Assembly (NCBI GenBank): GCA_965207595.1
Contig: CBDBMW010000013.1
Span: 744,001-808,000 of the forward strand
Reading direction: 5' to 3'
DNA from: JAGWAJ01 sp026707615
GTDB taxonomy: Bacteria > Acidobacteriota > Vicinamibacteria > Vicinamibacterales > UBA8438
DNA length: 64,000 bases
Part shown: piece by piece, positions 42,971-51,058 of the stretch
How positions within the stretch are numbered: position 1 is the stretch's first letter
Layout of the letters: the number at the start of each line of letters is the position of its first letter
Position numbers and translations under genes: made by a program
Notes under the pieces: model-generated
Told to the model about the DNA's origin: nothing
The model's database searches: none
The model's input: the letters and a program-made list of their open reading frames with translations, nothing else

Positions 42971-44179
42971 ATGAGGAACACCAGCTCGCTTTCCGTCGCG
43001 TTCAGCCTGATCGCCGTGATCGGGATGCTGATTCCGGGCATCGCCCTGGCCCAGGTCGAGTACATCGACCCCATGGGCGGCTTCACGCAGGTGGTCACCA
43101 CGACCGACCGCGGCGTGAAGACCATTCACGTGTCCGGCCAGGTCGGCCAGGGCGAGACGCTCCAGGAGCACGCCGAATCGGCGCTCGAGGGCGTCGTGCA
43201 GAGGCTCGCGCAGGCCGGGGCGACGCCGGAGGACGTCGTCAAGATCCGCGTCTTCGTCAAGGACTTCACCCCCGACCAGTACCCGATCGTCGCGGCGGCC
43301 CGGTCGGCCGTCTTCCCCGAGGGCCACTGGCCGGCGAGCACGATGGTCGGGGTGGACGAGCTGTTCATCGACACGCTGCGGGTCGAGATCGAGGCGACCG
43401 CCGTCGTCGCCGAGCCGGGCGTGGACCTCGAGATCGAGCGCTTCGCGCCCGCGAACGGCTTCAGCGGCGCCGTCGCGGTGACCGCGCACGGGGTGCGGAC
43501 GATCTACGTGGCGGGTCAGGTCGGCACCGGCGACGGCCTCGCGGCCCAGACGGCGTCCGTGTGGGGGCGCGTCGGCGAGCGGTTGACGGAGGCCGGGGCA
43601 TCGTTCGCGGACGTGGTGAAGGCGACGACCTACATCGTCGACTTCGATCCGGACACCGACCTCGTGGCGTATCGCGACGGCCGCGTCGAGGCGTTGTCGC
43701 TCGACGACATGCCGGCGAGCACGCTCCTGGGTGTCCCCGCCCTCGCGGCGGACCGGTTCCTGATCGAGATCGACGCCGTCGCCGTCGTGGGTGTCGACGG
43801 ACAGGAGATCGAGCGCGACTTCATCGACCCCGCCACCGGGTTCTCGCAGGCGGTGGCGGCACGCGGATCCGGGCCGGCCACGGTGCGGATCTCCGGGCAG
43901 GTCGGCAACCCCGGGGACTCCCTGGAGAGCCAGGCCGATCAGGTCTACGCGGGGCTCCGTCAGCGCCTGGAGGCGGCCGGCGGCTCACCGGAGGACCTGC
44001 TGAAGGTCGTCATCTACCTGCCCGAGTACAGCCTGGGCGACTTCGAGGCGGTCGACGCGGCGCGCAAGGCGCACGGCTTCCCCGACGCGGCGGTGCCGGC
44101 GGCGACGCTGCTCGGCATCCAGTCGCTCTACGCCCGCGGCGTGCTGCTCGAGGTCGAGGGCATCGCCGTGGTCGACTGA
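42971..44179 (+). CDS. Exported protein with three tandem RidA-like domains
   Basis: 402 residues. The ATG at 42971 follows AAGGAGATCATCC and starts a signal peptide (core SVAFSLIAVIGMLIPGIALA). Three RidA/YjgF-like domains follow at about 28-155, 156-280 and 281-402. Each opens with a Gly-Phe-Ser/Thr-Gln/Gly motif (PMGGFTQVV; PANGFSGAV; PATGFSQAV), has a SGQVG or AGQVG strand, a helix with DVVK or DLLK, PASTMLGV-like and ends in IEIDAVAVV. The arginine that E. coli RidA uses for deamination (R105) appears to be Leu in all three, so classical enamine deaminase activity is unlikely. RidA proteins form trimers, so one chain may make a whole trimer. The exported position is unusual for the family. 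Confidence 0.88.
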   Translation: MRNTSSLSVAFSLIAVIGMLIPGIALAQVEYIDPMGGFTQVVTTTDRGVKTIHVSGQVGQGETLQEHAESALEGVVQRLAQAGATPEDVVKIRVFVKDFTPDQYPIVAAARSAVFPEGHWPASTMVGVDELFIDTLRVEIEATAVVAEPGVDLEIERFAPANGFSGAVAVTAHGVRTIYVAGQVGTGDGLAAQTASVWGRVGERLTEAGASFADVVKATTYIVDFDPDTDLVAYRDGRVEALSLDDMPASTLLGVPALAADRFLIEIDAVAVVGVDGQEIERDFIDPATGFSQAVAARGSGPATVRISGQVGNPGDSLESQADQVYAGLRQRLEAAGGSPEDLLKVVIYLPEYSLGDFEAVDAARKAHGFPDAAVPAATLLGIQSLYARGVLLEVEGIAVVD

Positions 44180-44232
44180 GCGCGTGCGCTGCGGCCGACC
44201 GACTCGGTCCCCGTTCCGGCGGTGACGCCGGC

Positions 44233-44256
44233 CCCCGGCGGACGATACCGCCGGGG
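44233..44256. terminator. Terminator-like hairpin between convergent genes
   Basis: A perfect 9-bp stem CCCCGGCGG / CCGCCGGGG with loop ACGATA, between the RidA-type gene (+) and the first gene of the paralogue array (-). The remaining bases of this 234-bp gap hold nothing recognised. Confidence 0.5.
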
Positions 44257-44413
44257 CCGGCCGGTCGGGAGCGGCAGTCGGTGGAAGCCAGCCCCGGACG
44301 GAGGCGGGGCGTCGGACGACGGTAACGCTCGTGTGCGGTCCGCCGGTCGGGTGGACGCTGCGTCCCCCGGCCGGCTGCCGTGCGCCGGACGAAGCGCAAC
44401 CGCGGGCCGCGCG

Positions 44414-47335
44414 TCAGAAGCGGAACAGGCGCGTCAGCTTGACGATGAAGGCCCGGTTCTCGAGGAACGGCGCCCGGCCGCGGATCGACGTGTCGCGGGT
44501 GTCGTTGTAGACGACGAAGAGCTCGCTTCCGGGCTGGTACTCCCAGCGCAGCCGCAGGTTGGTGCCGAGCGACGAGTTGCTGGAGTTGTACTGGATGAGC
44601 CCGCCGAAGAACATCCGCGGCGTCAGGGTGTAGGTGACGCGGCTGGTGACGAGCGGGATCGTCGCCTCGCCGATCATCGGCAGCTCGATGCGGTTGATGG
44701 AGATGCCGGGCTCGAGCGAGAACTGCGGGGTCAGCTCCACGCGCCCGCGCTGGAAGCCGACCGCGGTGATGGTGCCGTTGAAGAAGCCGCCGTGCTGCAC
44801 CGAGAAGGTGCCGGCCAGGCGGCGCTGGGGCCCCATCTGGTACGCCGCGTAGAAGTCCTGGAAGTCGTAGCCGCCGATCGGGATGGTGACCTCGGGAGCG
44901 AGCGGGAAGTCCCGCGCGAGCAGCTCGTAGCTGCGCTGGACGTCGAACGCCACCCGGTCGGCGTTCTCGAACTCGGTTTCGAAGCGGGCCTGGGCGATGC
45001 GGGTCTCCACGGCGCCGCTGCCGGTCTCGACGTAGTCGAGGCTTGCGCCGAAGGTGAACTGGCGCACCGCCTCGATGCCGCGGGGCCGCGGGGCGTACTG
45101 TCCGGTGGCGAACGTGCGCCGGAAGTTCCAGCGGCGCATGAAGCCGATCTCGGGGTTGAAGTTGTCGCCGACGTGCAGGTGGTCCACCTGGAAGGCGTAG
45201 AGGTCGCCGTTGTAGGTCAGGACGCCCTGGTAGCTGTCGTCGTCGCCCTCGAGCCCCAGGGTGCGGGACCGCGAGTAGTAGCCGTTCACGTAGAGGTTGT
45301 CGTAGAAGGCGAACTGCCCGTCCACGCCGTAGACCTCGTTCGCGCTCCCCGGCACCCGTGTCGACAGCGAGCGGCGGGTGAGGATGGCGCCGATGCGGCT
45401 GCGGCGCAGGACGTCGCGGCTGACGCGGAAGACCGAGAAGTTGGTCGCGAGCGCGCCCACGTCCTGCTGGCTGTCGGTCTGGATGCTGAGCGCGCCGATG
45501 CTGAACGGCCCGATGCGCCCCGTGAGGCGTCCGCCGCCGACGATCGGCACGGTGCGCGTCACGCCGTCGCTGGCCTCGAGGCCGATGCGCCGGCTGAAGA
45601 AGATGACCGGGGCGTCGCCCCCGCCGAAGAAGCCTCCGCCGGCGGTGACGGCGCCGGTGGGCCGGGCGGCCGAGAACCCGCCGCCGCCGCCCCCGAAGTT
45701 GGCGCCCACGCCGAAGTCGAAGATGCCGCGGCTCTCGAGGAAGAAGTCGCGCTTCTCGGGGAAGAAGAGGCTGAAGCGGGTCAGGTTGACCTGCTGCTGG
45801 TCCACCTCCACCTGCGCGAAGTCCGTGTTGTAGGTGAAGTCCGCCGTCAGGTTCTCGGTCAGGCCGAACTTGACGTCGATGCCGGCGTCCCCCGTCCCGT
45901 CGTTCACGATCGCGGGCACCGCGTTGACGTCGGTGGCGAGCCCGCCGATGGCGTACGGCTTGATCTCGAACGTCCGGTTGCCCCGCGGCACCTCGACGCC
46001 GGTCAGGGTGCCCGCGGCCGACAGCCGGAAGTCGCCCGGTCCGCCCGAGATCGGGACCGGCGTCATGTGCGCGACCTCGTTCTTCCAGCGGATGTTGCGC
46101 GTGAGCTGCATCCCCCAGACCTGCTCCGCCAGACCCGGGCGGAAGCGGAGGGACTTGAACGGGATCTGCGTCTCCAGGGTCCAGCCCCCGTCGAAGCGGC
46201 CCGTGGCGGAGTCCCAGATCGGGTTCCAGTCGATGTTCGGATTGGACTCGTCCGTGATCTGGTAGTCGCCGAAGCCGCCGAGCGGGTTGATCATGAAGTT
46301 GAGACCGTTGCGCCGGTCGTAGAACGTATCGAACGCGATGCCGAAGTACTCGTTCATGACGAGCTGGAACGAGTCGCGCAGCATCTCGTTGGCCACCCAG
46401 TTCGACTCGGGCGTCGAGTCCCACAGCCGCGCGGAGACGTAGACGTTCTCGTCGTCGAAGAAGACCCACGCCTCCGTCCGCTCCGTCGCCGGGGCGCCCT
46501 CGAGGGGCATCTGCTGCAGGAAGCCGTCCACCGGCGGCACGACCTCGTAGAACCCCTCGTCGAGCACCCCGTCGACGCGCAGGGGCTGGGGGAGCCGCGT
46601 CGCCCGCATCGTGACGCGGCCCGTGCCGTCGCGGGTGACGGTGGCCGGCGCCACCGGGGGCGGCGGGCCGTCGATGAGCACGCGGGGCGCGATGGCCGAG
46701 GTGCCGCCGGTGCGGGCGGCGGCGGTGGTCGCCGCGCGGCGTTCCACGGGGGCGGAGGGCGGGAGCCCCGGAGGCGGTTCGACAGCGACCTCCGGCGCGG
46801 CCGGTCGTGCCGGCGGCGGCGGTTCGGCCGCGCCGCGGTCCCGCGCCGCGACGAGGGCATCGTCGCCCCGCGGCCGCGGCAGCGCGGGGCGCAGGTCGGC
46901 CGCGAGACGGTCCTGCAGCGCGAACAGCTCGGCCACCGCGCCGTCCAGAATCGAGGTCCGGACGACCGTGCCGCTGGCCGTTTCGACGATCCGGGCCGTG
47001 ATCCGCAGGCGCTCGCCCTGCCGCTGGTAGCTCCCGCCGATGACCCACGTCGCGCCGAGGGCGCGGCCCGCGGCGACGTCGTCGGCGCCCGCCCCCACCT
47101 CGCCGTGGACGATGGTCACCCCGGCGCCCTGCAGGGCCGCCGCGAGCGATTCGGCGATCCCGGCGCCGAACCAGTCGTCGGTCGCGATGCCGCTGATGTT
47201 GGCGAACGGGAGGATGGCGACGGCCCCGTTGCCCGCTGCGCCGGTCTCCTGCGCCGCGGCCGCCGGTGGCCCCGAGCCGGCCGAGAGCAGCAGCAGAACA
47301 AGGGTCGCCGCGCCGACGTTCGCGAGTCGTACCAT
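44414..47335 (-). CDS. TolB/FlgO-like + CBM9 + DUF5916 outer-membrane protein, paralogue A
   Basis: 973 residues from ATG 47335 (leader GGGGAGCACGGG). After a signal peptide, residues about 35-150 match the TolB-N/FlgO-like domain seen in adenylate cyclases and flagellar FlgO: VAILPFANISGIATDDWFGA, then GGSYQRQGERLRITARI and a helix FALQDRLAADL. A Pro/Ala-rich linker follows, then a CBM9-like domain (RVDGVLDEGFYE; EAWVFFDDENVYVSARLWD; FDTFYDRRNGLNFMINPLGG) and a DUF5916-type C-terminal barrel to the end, with the family motif NLTRFSLFFPEKRDFFLESR and final strand FIVKLTRLFRF. A barrel predicted to sit in the outer membrane with a periplasmic sensor-like domain in front is unusual. Glycine-rich loops (about 570-600) vary most between paralogues. 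Function unknown. Confidence 0.87.
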   Translation of the reverse strand: MVRLANVGAATLVLLLLSAGSGPPAAAAQETGAAGNGAVAILPFANISGIATDDWFGAGIAESLAAALQGAGVTIVHGEVGAGADDVAAGRALGATWVIGGSYQRQGERLRITARIVETASGTVVRTSILDGAVAELFALQDRLAADLRPALPRPRGDDALVAARDRGAAEPPPPARPAAPEVAVEPPPGLPPSAPVERRAATTAAARTGGTSAIAPRVLIDGPPPPVAPATVTRDGTGRVTMRATRLPQPLRVDGVLDEGFYEVVPPVDGFLQQMPLEGAPATERTEAWVFFDDENVYVSARLWDSTPESNWVANEMLRDSFQLVMNEYFGIAFDTFYDRRNGLNFMINPLGGFGDYQITDESNPNIDWNPIWDSATGRFDGGWTLETQIPFKSLRFRPGLAEQVWGMQLTRNIRWKNEVAHMTPVPISGGPGDFRLSAAGTLTGVEVPRGNRTFEIKPYAIGGLATDVNAVPAIVNDGTGDAGIDVKFGLTENLTADFTYNTDFAQVEVDQQQVNLTRFSLFFPEKRDFFLESRGIFDFGVGANFGGGGGGFSAARPTGAVTAGGGFFGGGDAPVIFFSRRIGLEASDGVTRTVPIVGGGRLTGRIGPFSIGALSIQTDSQQDVGALATNFSVFRVSRDVLRRSRIGAILTRRSLSTRVPGSANEVYGVDGQFAFYDNLYVNGYYSRSRTLGLEGDDDSYQGVLTYNGDLYAFQVDHLHVGDNFNPEIGFMRRWNFRRTFATGQYAPRPRGIEAVRQFTFGASLDYVETGSGAVETRIAQARFETEFENADRVAFDVQRSYELLARDFPLAPEVTIPIGGYDFQDFYAAYQMGPQRRLAGTFSVQHGGFFNGTITAVGFQRGRVELTPQFSLEPGISINRIELPMIGEATIPLVTSRVTYTLTPRMFFGGLIQYNSSNSSLGTNLRLRWEYQPGSELFVVYNDTRDTSIRGRAPFLENRAFIVKLTRLFRF

Positions 47336-47410
47336 CCCGTGCTCCCCGCAGATTCCTGGCGGCGCCCAACGCGTCGCAGGCTCCGAGTCTACTCCCAGCC
47401 GCACCTGCCT

Positions 47411-47814
47411 GGCCCACCATTCGTCGCCTGACGGCTCCGCCTGGTGCCCAACCAACCCTCCAGGAGTCCGCGCCGTTCCACGGCGCAGACTCCTGGCCCA
47501 CCATTCGTCGCCTGACGGCTCCGCCTGGTGCCCAACCAACCCTCCAGGAGTCCGCGCCGTTCCACGGCGCAGACTCCTGGCCCACCATTCGTCGCCTGAC
47601 GGCTCCGCCTGGTGCCCAACCAACCCTCCAGGAGTCCGCGCCGTTCCACGGCGCAGACTCCTGGCCCACCATTCGTCGCCTGACGGCTCCGCCTGGTGCC
47701 CAACCAACCCTCCAGGAGTCCGCGCCGTTCCACGGCGCAGACTCCTGGCCCACCATTCGTCGCCTGACGGCTCCGCCTGGTGCCCAACCAACCCTCCAGG
47801 AGTCCGCGCCGTGG
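47411..47814. repeat. 84-bp tandem repeat, 4.8 copies
   Basis: Units start at 47411, 47495, 47579, 47663 and 47747 (the last partial, 68 bp). Copies appear almost identical. The unit is 84 bp, a multiple of three, so all frames stay open across it, but it carries no start or domain. Each unit contains a strong hairpin, CCAGGAGTCCGCGCCGT / ACGGCGCAGACTCCTGG, with one mismatch and a 3-nt loop. The array ends at the stop of paralogue B. It is spaced repeat, not CRISPR: no unique spacers. Hairpins suggest a terminator or REP-like structure amplified in place. Confidence 0.9.
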
Positions 47815-47825
47815 ACCCCTGGCTC

Positions 47826-50726
47826 CTAGAAGCGGAACAGGCGCGTCAGCTTGACGATGAAGGCGCGGTTCTCGAGGAAGGGGGCGCGGCCGCGGATCGA
47901 GGTGTCGCGGGTGTCGTTGTAGACGACGAAGAGCTCGCTGCCGGGCTGGTACTCCCAGCGGAGGCGCAGGTTGGTGCCGAGCGAGGAGTTGCTGGAGTTG
48001 TACTGGATGAGGCCCCCGAAGAACATCCGCGGGGTCAGGGTGTAGGTGACGCGGCTGGTGACGAGCGGGATCGTCGCCTCGCCGATCAGCGGCAGCTCGA
48101 TGCGGTTGATCGAGATGCCCGGCTCGAACGAGAACTGCGGCGTCAGCTCGACGCGTCCGCGCTGGAAGCCGACCGCGGTGATGGTGCCGTTGAAGAAGCC
48201 GCCGTGCTGCACGGAGAAGGTGCCGGCCAGGCGGCGCTGCGTCCCCATCTGGTACGCCGCGTAGAAGTCCTGGAAGTCGTAGCCGCCGACCGGGATGGTG
48301 ACCTCGGGCGCGAGCGGGAAGGGCCGCGCGAGCAGCTCGTAGCTGCGCTGGACGTCGAACGCAATCCGGTCGCTGTTCTCGAGCTCGGTCTCGAAGCGCG
48401 CCTGGGCGATGCGGGTCTCGACGGCGCCGCCGCCGGTCTCGACGTAGTCGAGGCTCGCGCCGAAGATGAGCTGCCGCACCGCCTCGATGGCGGGCCGTGG
48501 GCCGTACTGCGCGGTGGCGAACGTGCGGCGGAAGTTCCAGCGGCGCATGAAGCCGATCTCGGGGTTGAAGTTGTCGCCGACGTGCAGGTGGTCGACCTGG
48601 AAGGCGTAAAGGTCGCCGTTGTAGGTCACGACGCCCTGGTAGCTGTCGTCGTCGCCCTCGAGCCCCAGCGTCCGCGACCGGGAGTAGTACCCGTTCATGT
48701 AGAGGTTGTCGTAGAAGGCGAACTGCCCGTCGACGCCGTAGACCTCGTTCGAGCCCGGTCCCCGGGTGGACACCGAGCGGCGCGTCAGGATCGCGCCGAT
48801 GCGGCTGCGGCGCAGGACGTCGCGGCTGACGCGGAACACCGAGAAGTTGGTCGCGAGGGCGCCGACGTCCTGCTGGCTGTCGGTCTGGATGCTGAGCGCG
48901 CCGATGCTGAACGGACCGACGCGGCCGGTGAGGCGTGCCCCGCCGAGAATCGGCACGGTACGGGTCACGCCCTCGTTGGCCTCGAGGCCGATGCGCCGGC
49001 TGAAGAAGATGGTCGGCGCGTCGCCTCCGCCGAAGAACCCGGGGCCGCCTCCGCCGGTGGGGCGGGACGCCGAGAAACCGCCGCCGCCGCCGAACATGGG
49101 GCCGATGCCGAAGTCGAAGATGCCGCGGCTCTCGAGGAAGAAGTCGCGCTTCTCGGGGAAGAAGAGGCTGAAGCGGGTCAGGTTGACCTGCTGCTCGTCC
49201 ACCTCGACCTGCGCGAAGTCGGTGTTGTAGGTCAGGTCGGCCGTCAGGTTCTCGGTCACGCCGAACTTGACGTCGATGCCGTAGTCGCCGGTCCCGTCGT
49301 TCACGATCGCGGGCACGGCGTTGACGTCGGTGGCCAGCCCGCCGATGGCGTACGGCTTGATCTCGAACGTCCGGTTGCCCCGCGGCACCTCGACGCCGGT
49401 CAGCGTCGCGGCCGCCGACAGCCGGAACTCGCCCGGTCCGCCCGAGATCGGCACCGGCGTGGCATGGACGATCTCGTTCTTCCAGCGGATGTTCCGCGAG
49501 ATCTGGATGCCCCAGACCTGCTCGGCCAGGCCGGGCCGGAAGCGGAGGGACTTGAAGGGGAGCTGCGTCTCGACGGTCCACCCGCCGTCGAAGCGGCCGA
49601 CACGCGAGTCCCAGATCGGGTTCCAGTCGATGTTCGGGTTGCCCTCGTCGGTGATCTGGTAGTCGGCGAAGCCGCCGATCGGGCTGACCAGGAAGCCGAA
49701 GCCGTTCCGCCGGTCGTAGAACGTGTCGAGCGAGACGCCGAGGTACTCGTTCTGGATGAGCTGGAACGAGTCGCGCTGCATCTCGTTGGCCACCCAGCGT
49801 TCCTCGGGGGCCGAATCCCACATGCGGGCAGAGACGTAGAGATTCTCGTCGTCGAAGAAGACCCACGCCTCCGTCCGTTCGGTCGCCGGGGCGCCTTCGA
49901 TGGGCATCTGCTGCAGGAAGCCCTCGATCGGCGGCACGACCTCGTAGAAGCCCTCGCCGAGCGACCCGTCGAGATTGAGCGGCTGCGGGAGCCGGGTGGC
50001 GCGCATCGTGACCCGGCCCGCGGCGTCGCGGTTCACCGTGGCCGGCGCCACCGGGGGAGCCGGACCGTCGATCAGGATGCGAGGCGCGATGGCCGAAGTG
50101 CCGCCGGTGCGGGCGGCGCCCGCGGTCGCGGTCGGGGCTGCCTCCGGAGCCGGGGCGGGCCGTGGTGCCGCCGGCGCGATCGCGATCCCCGGCGCGGCCG
50201 GACGTCCGGGAGGCGGCGGTTCGACGGAGTCGGGCTCCCGCGCGGCGACGAGGGGTGTGCCGCCGCGGACGTCCGGGAGCGCGGGCCGCAGATCGGCCGC
50301 GAGTCGGTCCTGCAGCGCGAACAGCTCGGCCGTCGCGCCGTCCAGAATCGACGTCCGCACGACCGTGCCGCCGGCCGTCTCGACGACCCGGGCCGTGATT
50401 CGAAGGCGCTCGCCCTGCCGCTGGTAGCTCCCGCCGATGACCCACGTCGCACCGAGCGCACGGCCCGCCTCGGCGTCGGTCGTGCCGGCGGGCGAATCGC
50501 CGTGGACGATCGTCACCCCGGCGCCCTGCAGCGACGCCGCCAGCGACTCGGCGATCCCGGCGCCGAACCAGTCGTCGGTCGCGATGCCGCTGATGTTGGC
50601 GAACGGGAGGATGGCGACGGCCCCGTTGTCGGCTGCGCCGGCCACCTGCGCCGCCGCGGGCACCGGGACCAGCCCGGCGAGGAGCAGAATCAGCGCCGCC
50701 CCGCCGACGCGCGCGAGTTGTGCCAT
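47826..50726 (-). CDS. TolB/FlgO-like + CBM9 + DUF5916 outer-membrane protein, paralogue B
   Basis: 966 residues from ATG 50726 with the leader GGAGCACGGG shared with A and C. The same order as paralogue A is visible: signal peptide, TolB/FlgO-like domain, Pro/Ala linker (GRPAAPGIAIAPAAPRPAPA), CBM9-like domain (NLDGSLGEGFYE, where A has RVDGVLDEGFYE), barrel. The last 400 residues are almost the same as in A, down to the final strand. The N-terminal domains differ more. This pattern fits a recent duplication with recombination of the 3' halves. It is separated from A by the 84-bp repeat array. Confidence 0.87.
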   Translation of the reverse strand: MAQLARVGGAALILLLAGLVPVPAAAQVAGAADNGAVAILPFANISGIATDDWFGAGIAESLAASLQGAGVTIVHGDSPAGTTDAEAGRALGATWVIGGSYQRQGERLRITARVVETAGGTVVRTSILDGATAELFALQDRLAADLRPALPDVRGGTPLVAAREPDSVEPPPPGRPAAPGIAIAPAAPRPAPAPEAAPTATAGAARTGGTSAIAPRILIDGPAPPVAPATVNRDAAGRVTMRATRLPQPLNLDGSLGEGFYEVVPPIEGFLQQMPIEGAPATERTEAWVFFDDENLYVSARMWDSAPEERWVANEMQRDSFQLIQNEYLGVSLDTFYDRRNGFGFLVSPIGGFADYQITDEGNPNIDWNPIWDSRVGRFDGGWTVETQLPFKSLRFRPGLAEQVWGIQISRNIRWKNEIVHATPVPISGGPGEFRLSAAATLTGVEVPRGNRTFEIKPYAIGGLATDVNAVPAIVNDGTGDYGIDVKFGVTENLTADLTYNTDFAQVEVDEQQVNLTRFSLFFPEKRDFFLESRGIFDFGIGPMFGGGGGFSASRPTGGGGPGFFGGGDAPTIFFSRRIGLEANEGVTRTVPILGGARLTGRVGPFSIGALSIQTDSQQDVGALATNFSVFRVSRDVLRRSRIGAILTRRSVSTRGPGSNEVYGVDGQFAFYDNLYMNGYYSRSRTLGLEGDDDSYQGVVTYNGDLYAFQVDHLHVGDNFNPEIGFMRRWNFRRTFATAQYGPRPAIEAVRQLIFGASLDYVETGGGAVETRIAQARFETELENSDRIAFDVQRSYELLARPFPLAPEVTIPVGGYDFQDFYAAYQMGTQRRLAGTFSVQHGGFFNGTITAVGFQRGRVELTPQFSFEPGISINRIELPLIGEATIPLVTSRVTYTLTPRMFFGGLIQYNSSNSSLGTNLRLRWEYQPGSELFVVYNDTRDTSIRGRAPFLENRAFIVKLTRLFRF

Positions 50727-51058
50727 CCCGTGCTCCTTCCAGCCCCGCGGCGTCGCCGACGTGCCCCTTGCGCGCGCGCGAGACTCCGCTCGCGCGAGAC
50801 CCTTGCGTCGCCCATGCTACGTGCAGACTTCCGGCGCCGCCAACCCGTCGCAGGCTCCGCCCTGGAGCTGGTTCCTAGCGCCGCCTACCCGTCGCAGGCG
50901 CCGGGTCGGCCCCAGCCCCCACCGCCCCAGGAGCTCGCGCCGCGGAACTCCACTGCGTTGCGTTCTACGGCGCAAGCGCGACCGTGCGGTCGCGTCGGGA
51001 GTCTGCGCGCGCGAGAGAGTCTTGCGTCGCCGGTCCTGCGGCGCAGACTCCCTGGCTC
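50727..51058. repeat. Repeat-rich gap between paralogues B and C
   Basis: No gene. It contains degenerate copies of the same motifs as the 84-bp array and its flank: GCGCCGCCAACCCGTCGCAG near 50832 and GCGCCGCCTACCCGTCGCAG near 50879 (compare 47362), CCAGGAGCTCGCGCCG near 50935, and a terminal GGCGCAGACTCCCTGGCTCC near 51040. Two (GCGC)n-GAGA blocks lie near 50771 and 51006. It looks like an older decayed form of the array. Confidence 0.7.

Noticed and set aside
44222..47431. Long plus-strand frames opposite the paralogue array
   Set aside because: The translations are His/Asp/Val-rich nonsense without domains or signals, antisense to convincing genes.
47411..47814. 84-bp repeat array read as CRISPR
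   Set aside because: Units are contiguous with no unique spacers, far longer than CRISPR repeats, and no cas genes are nearby.
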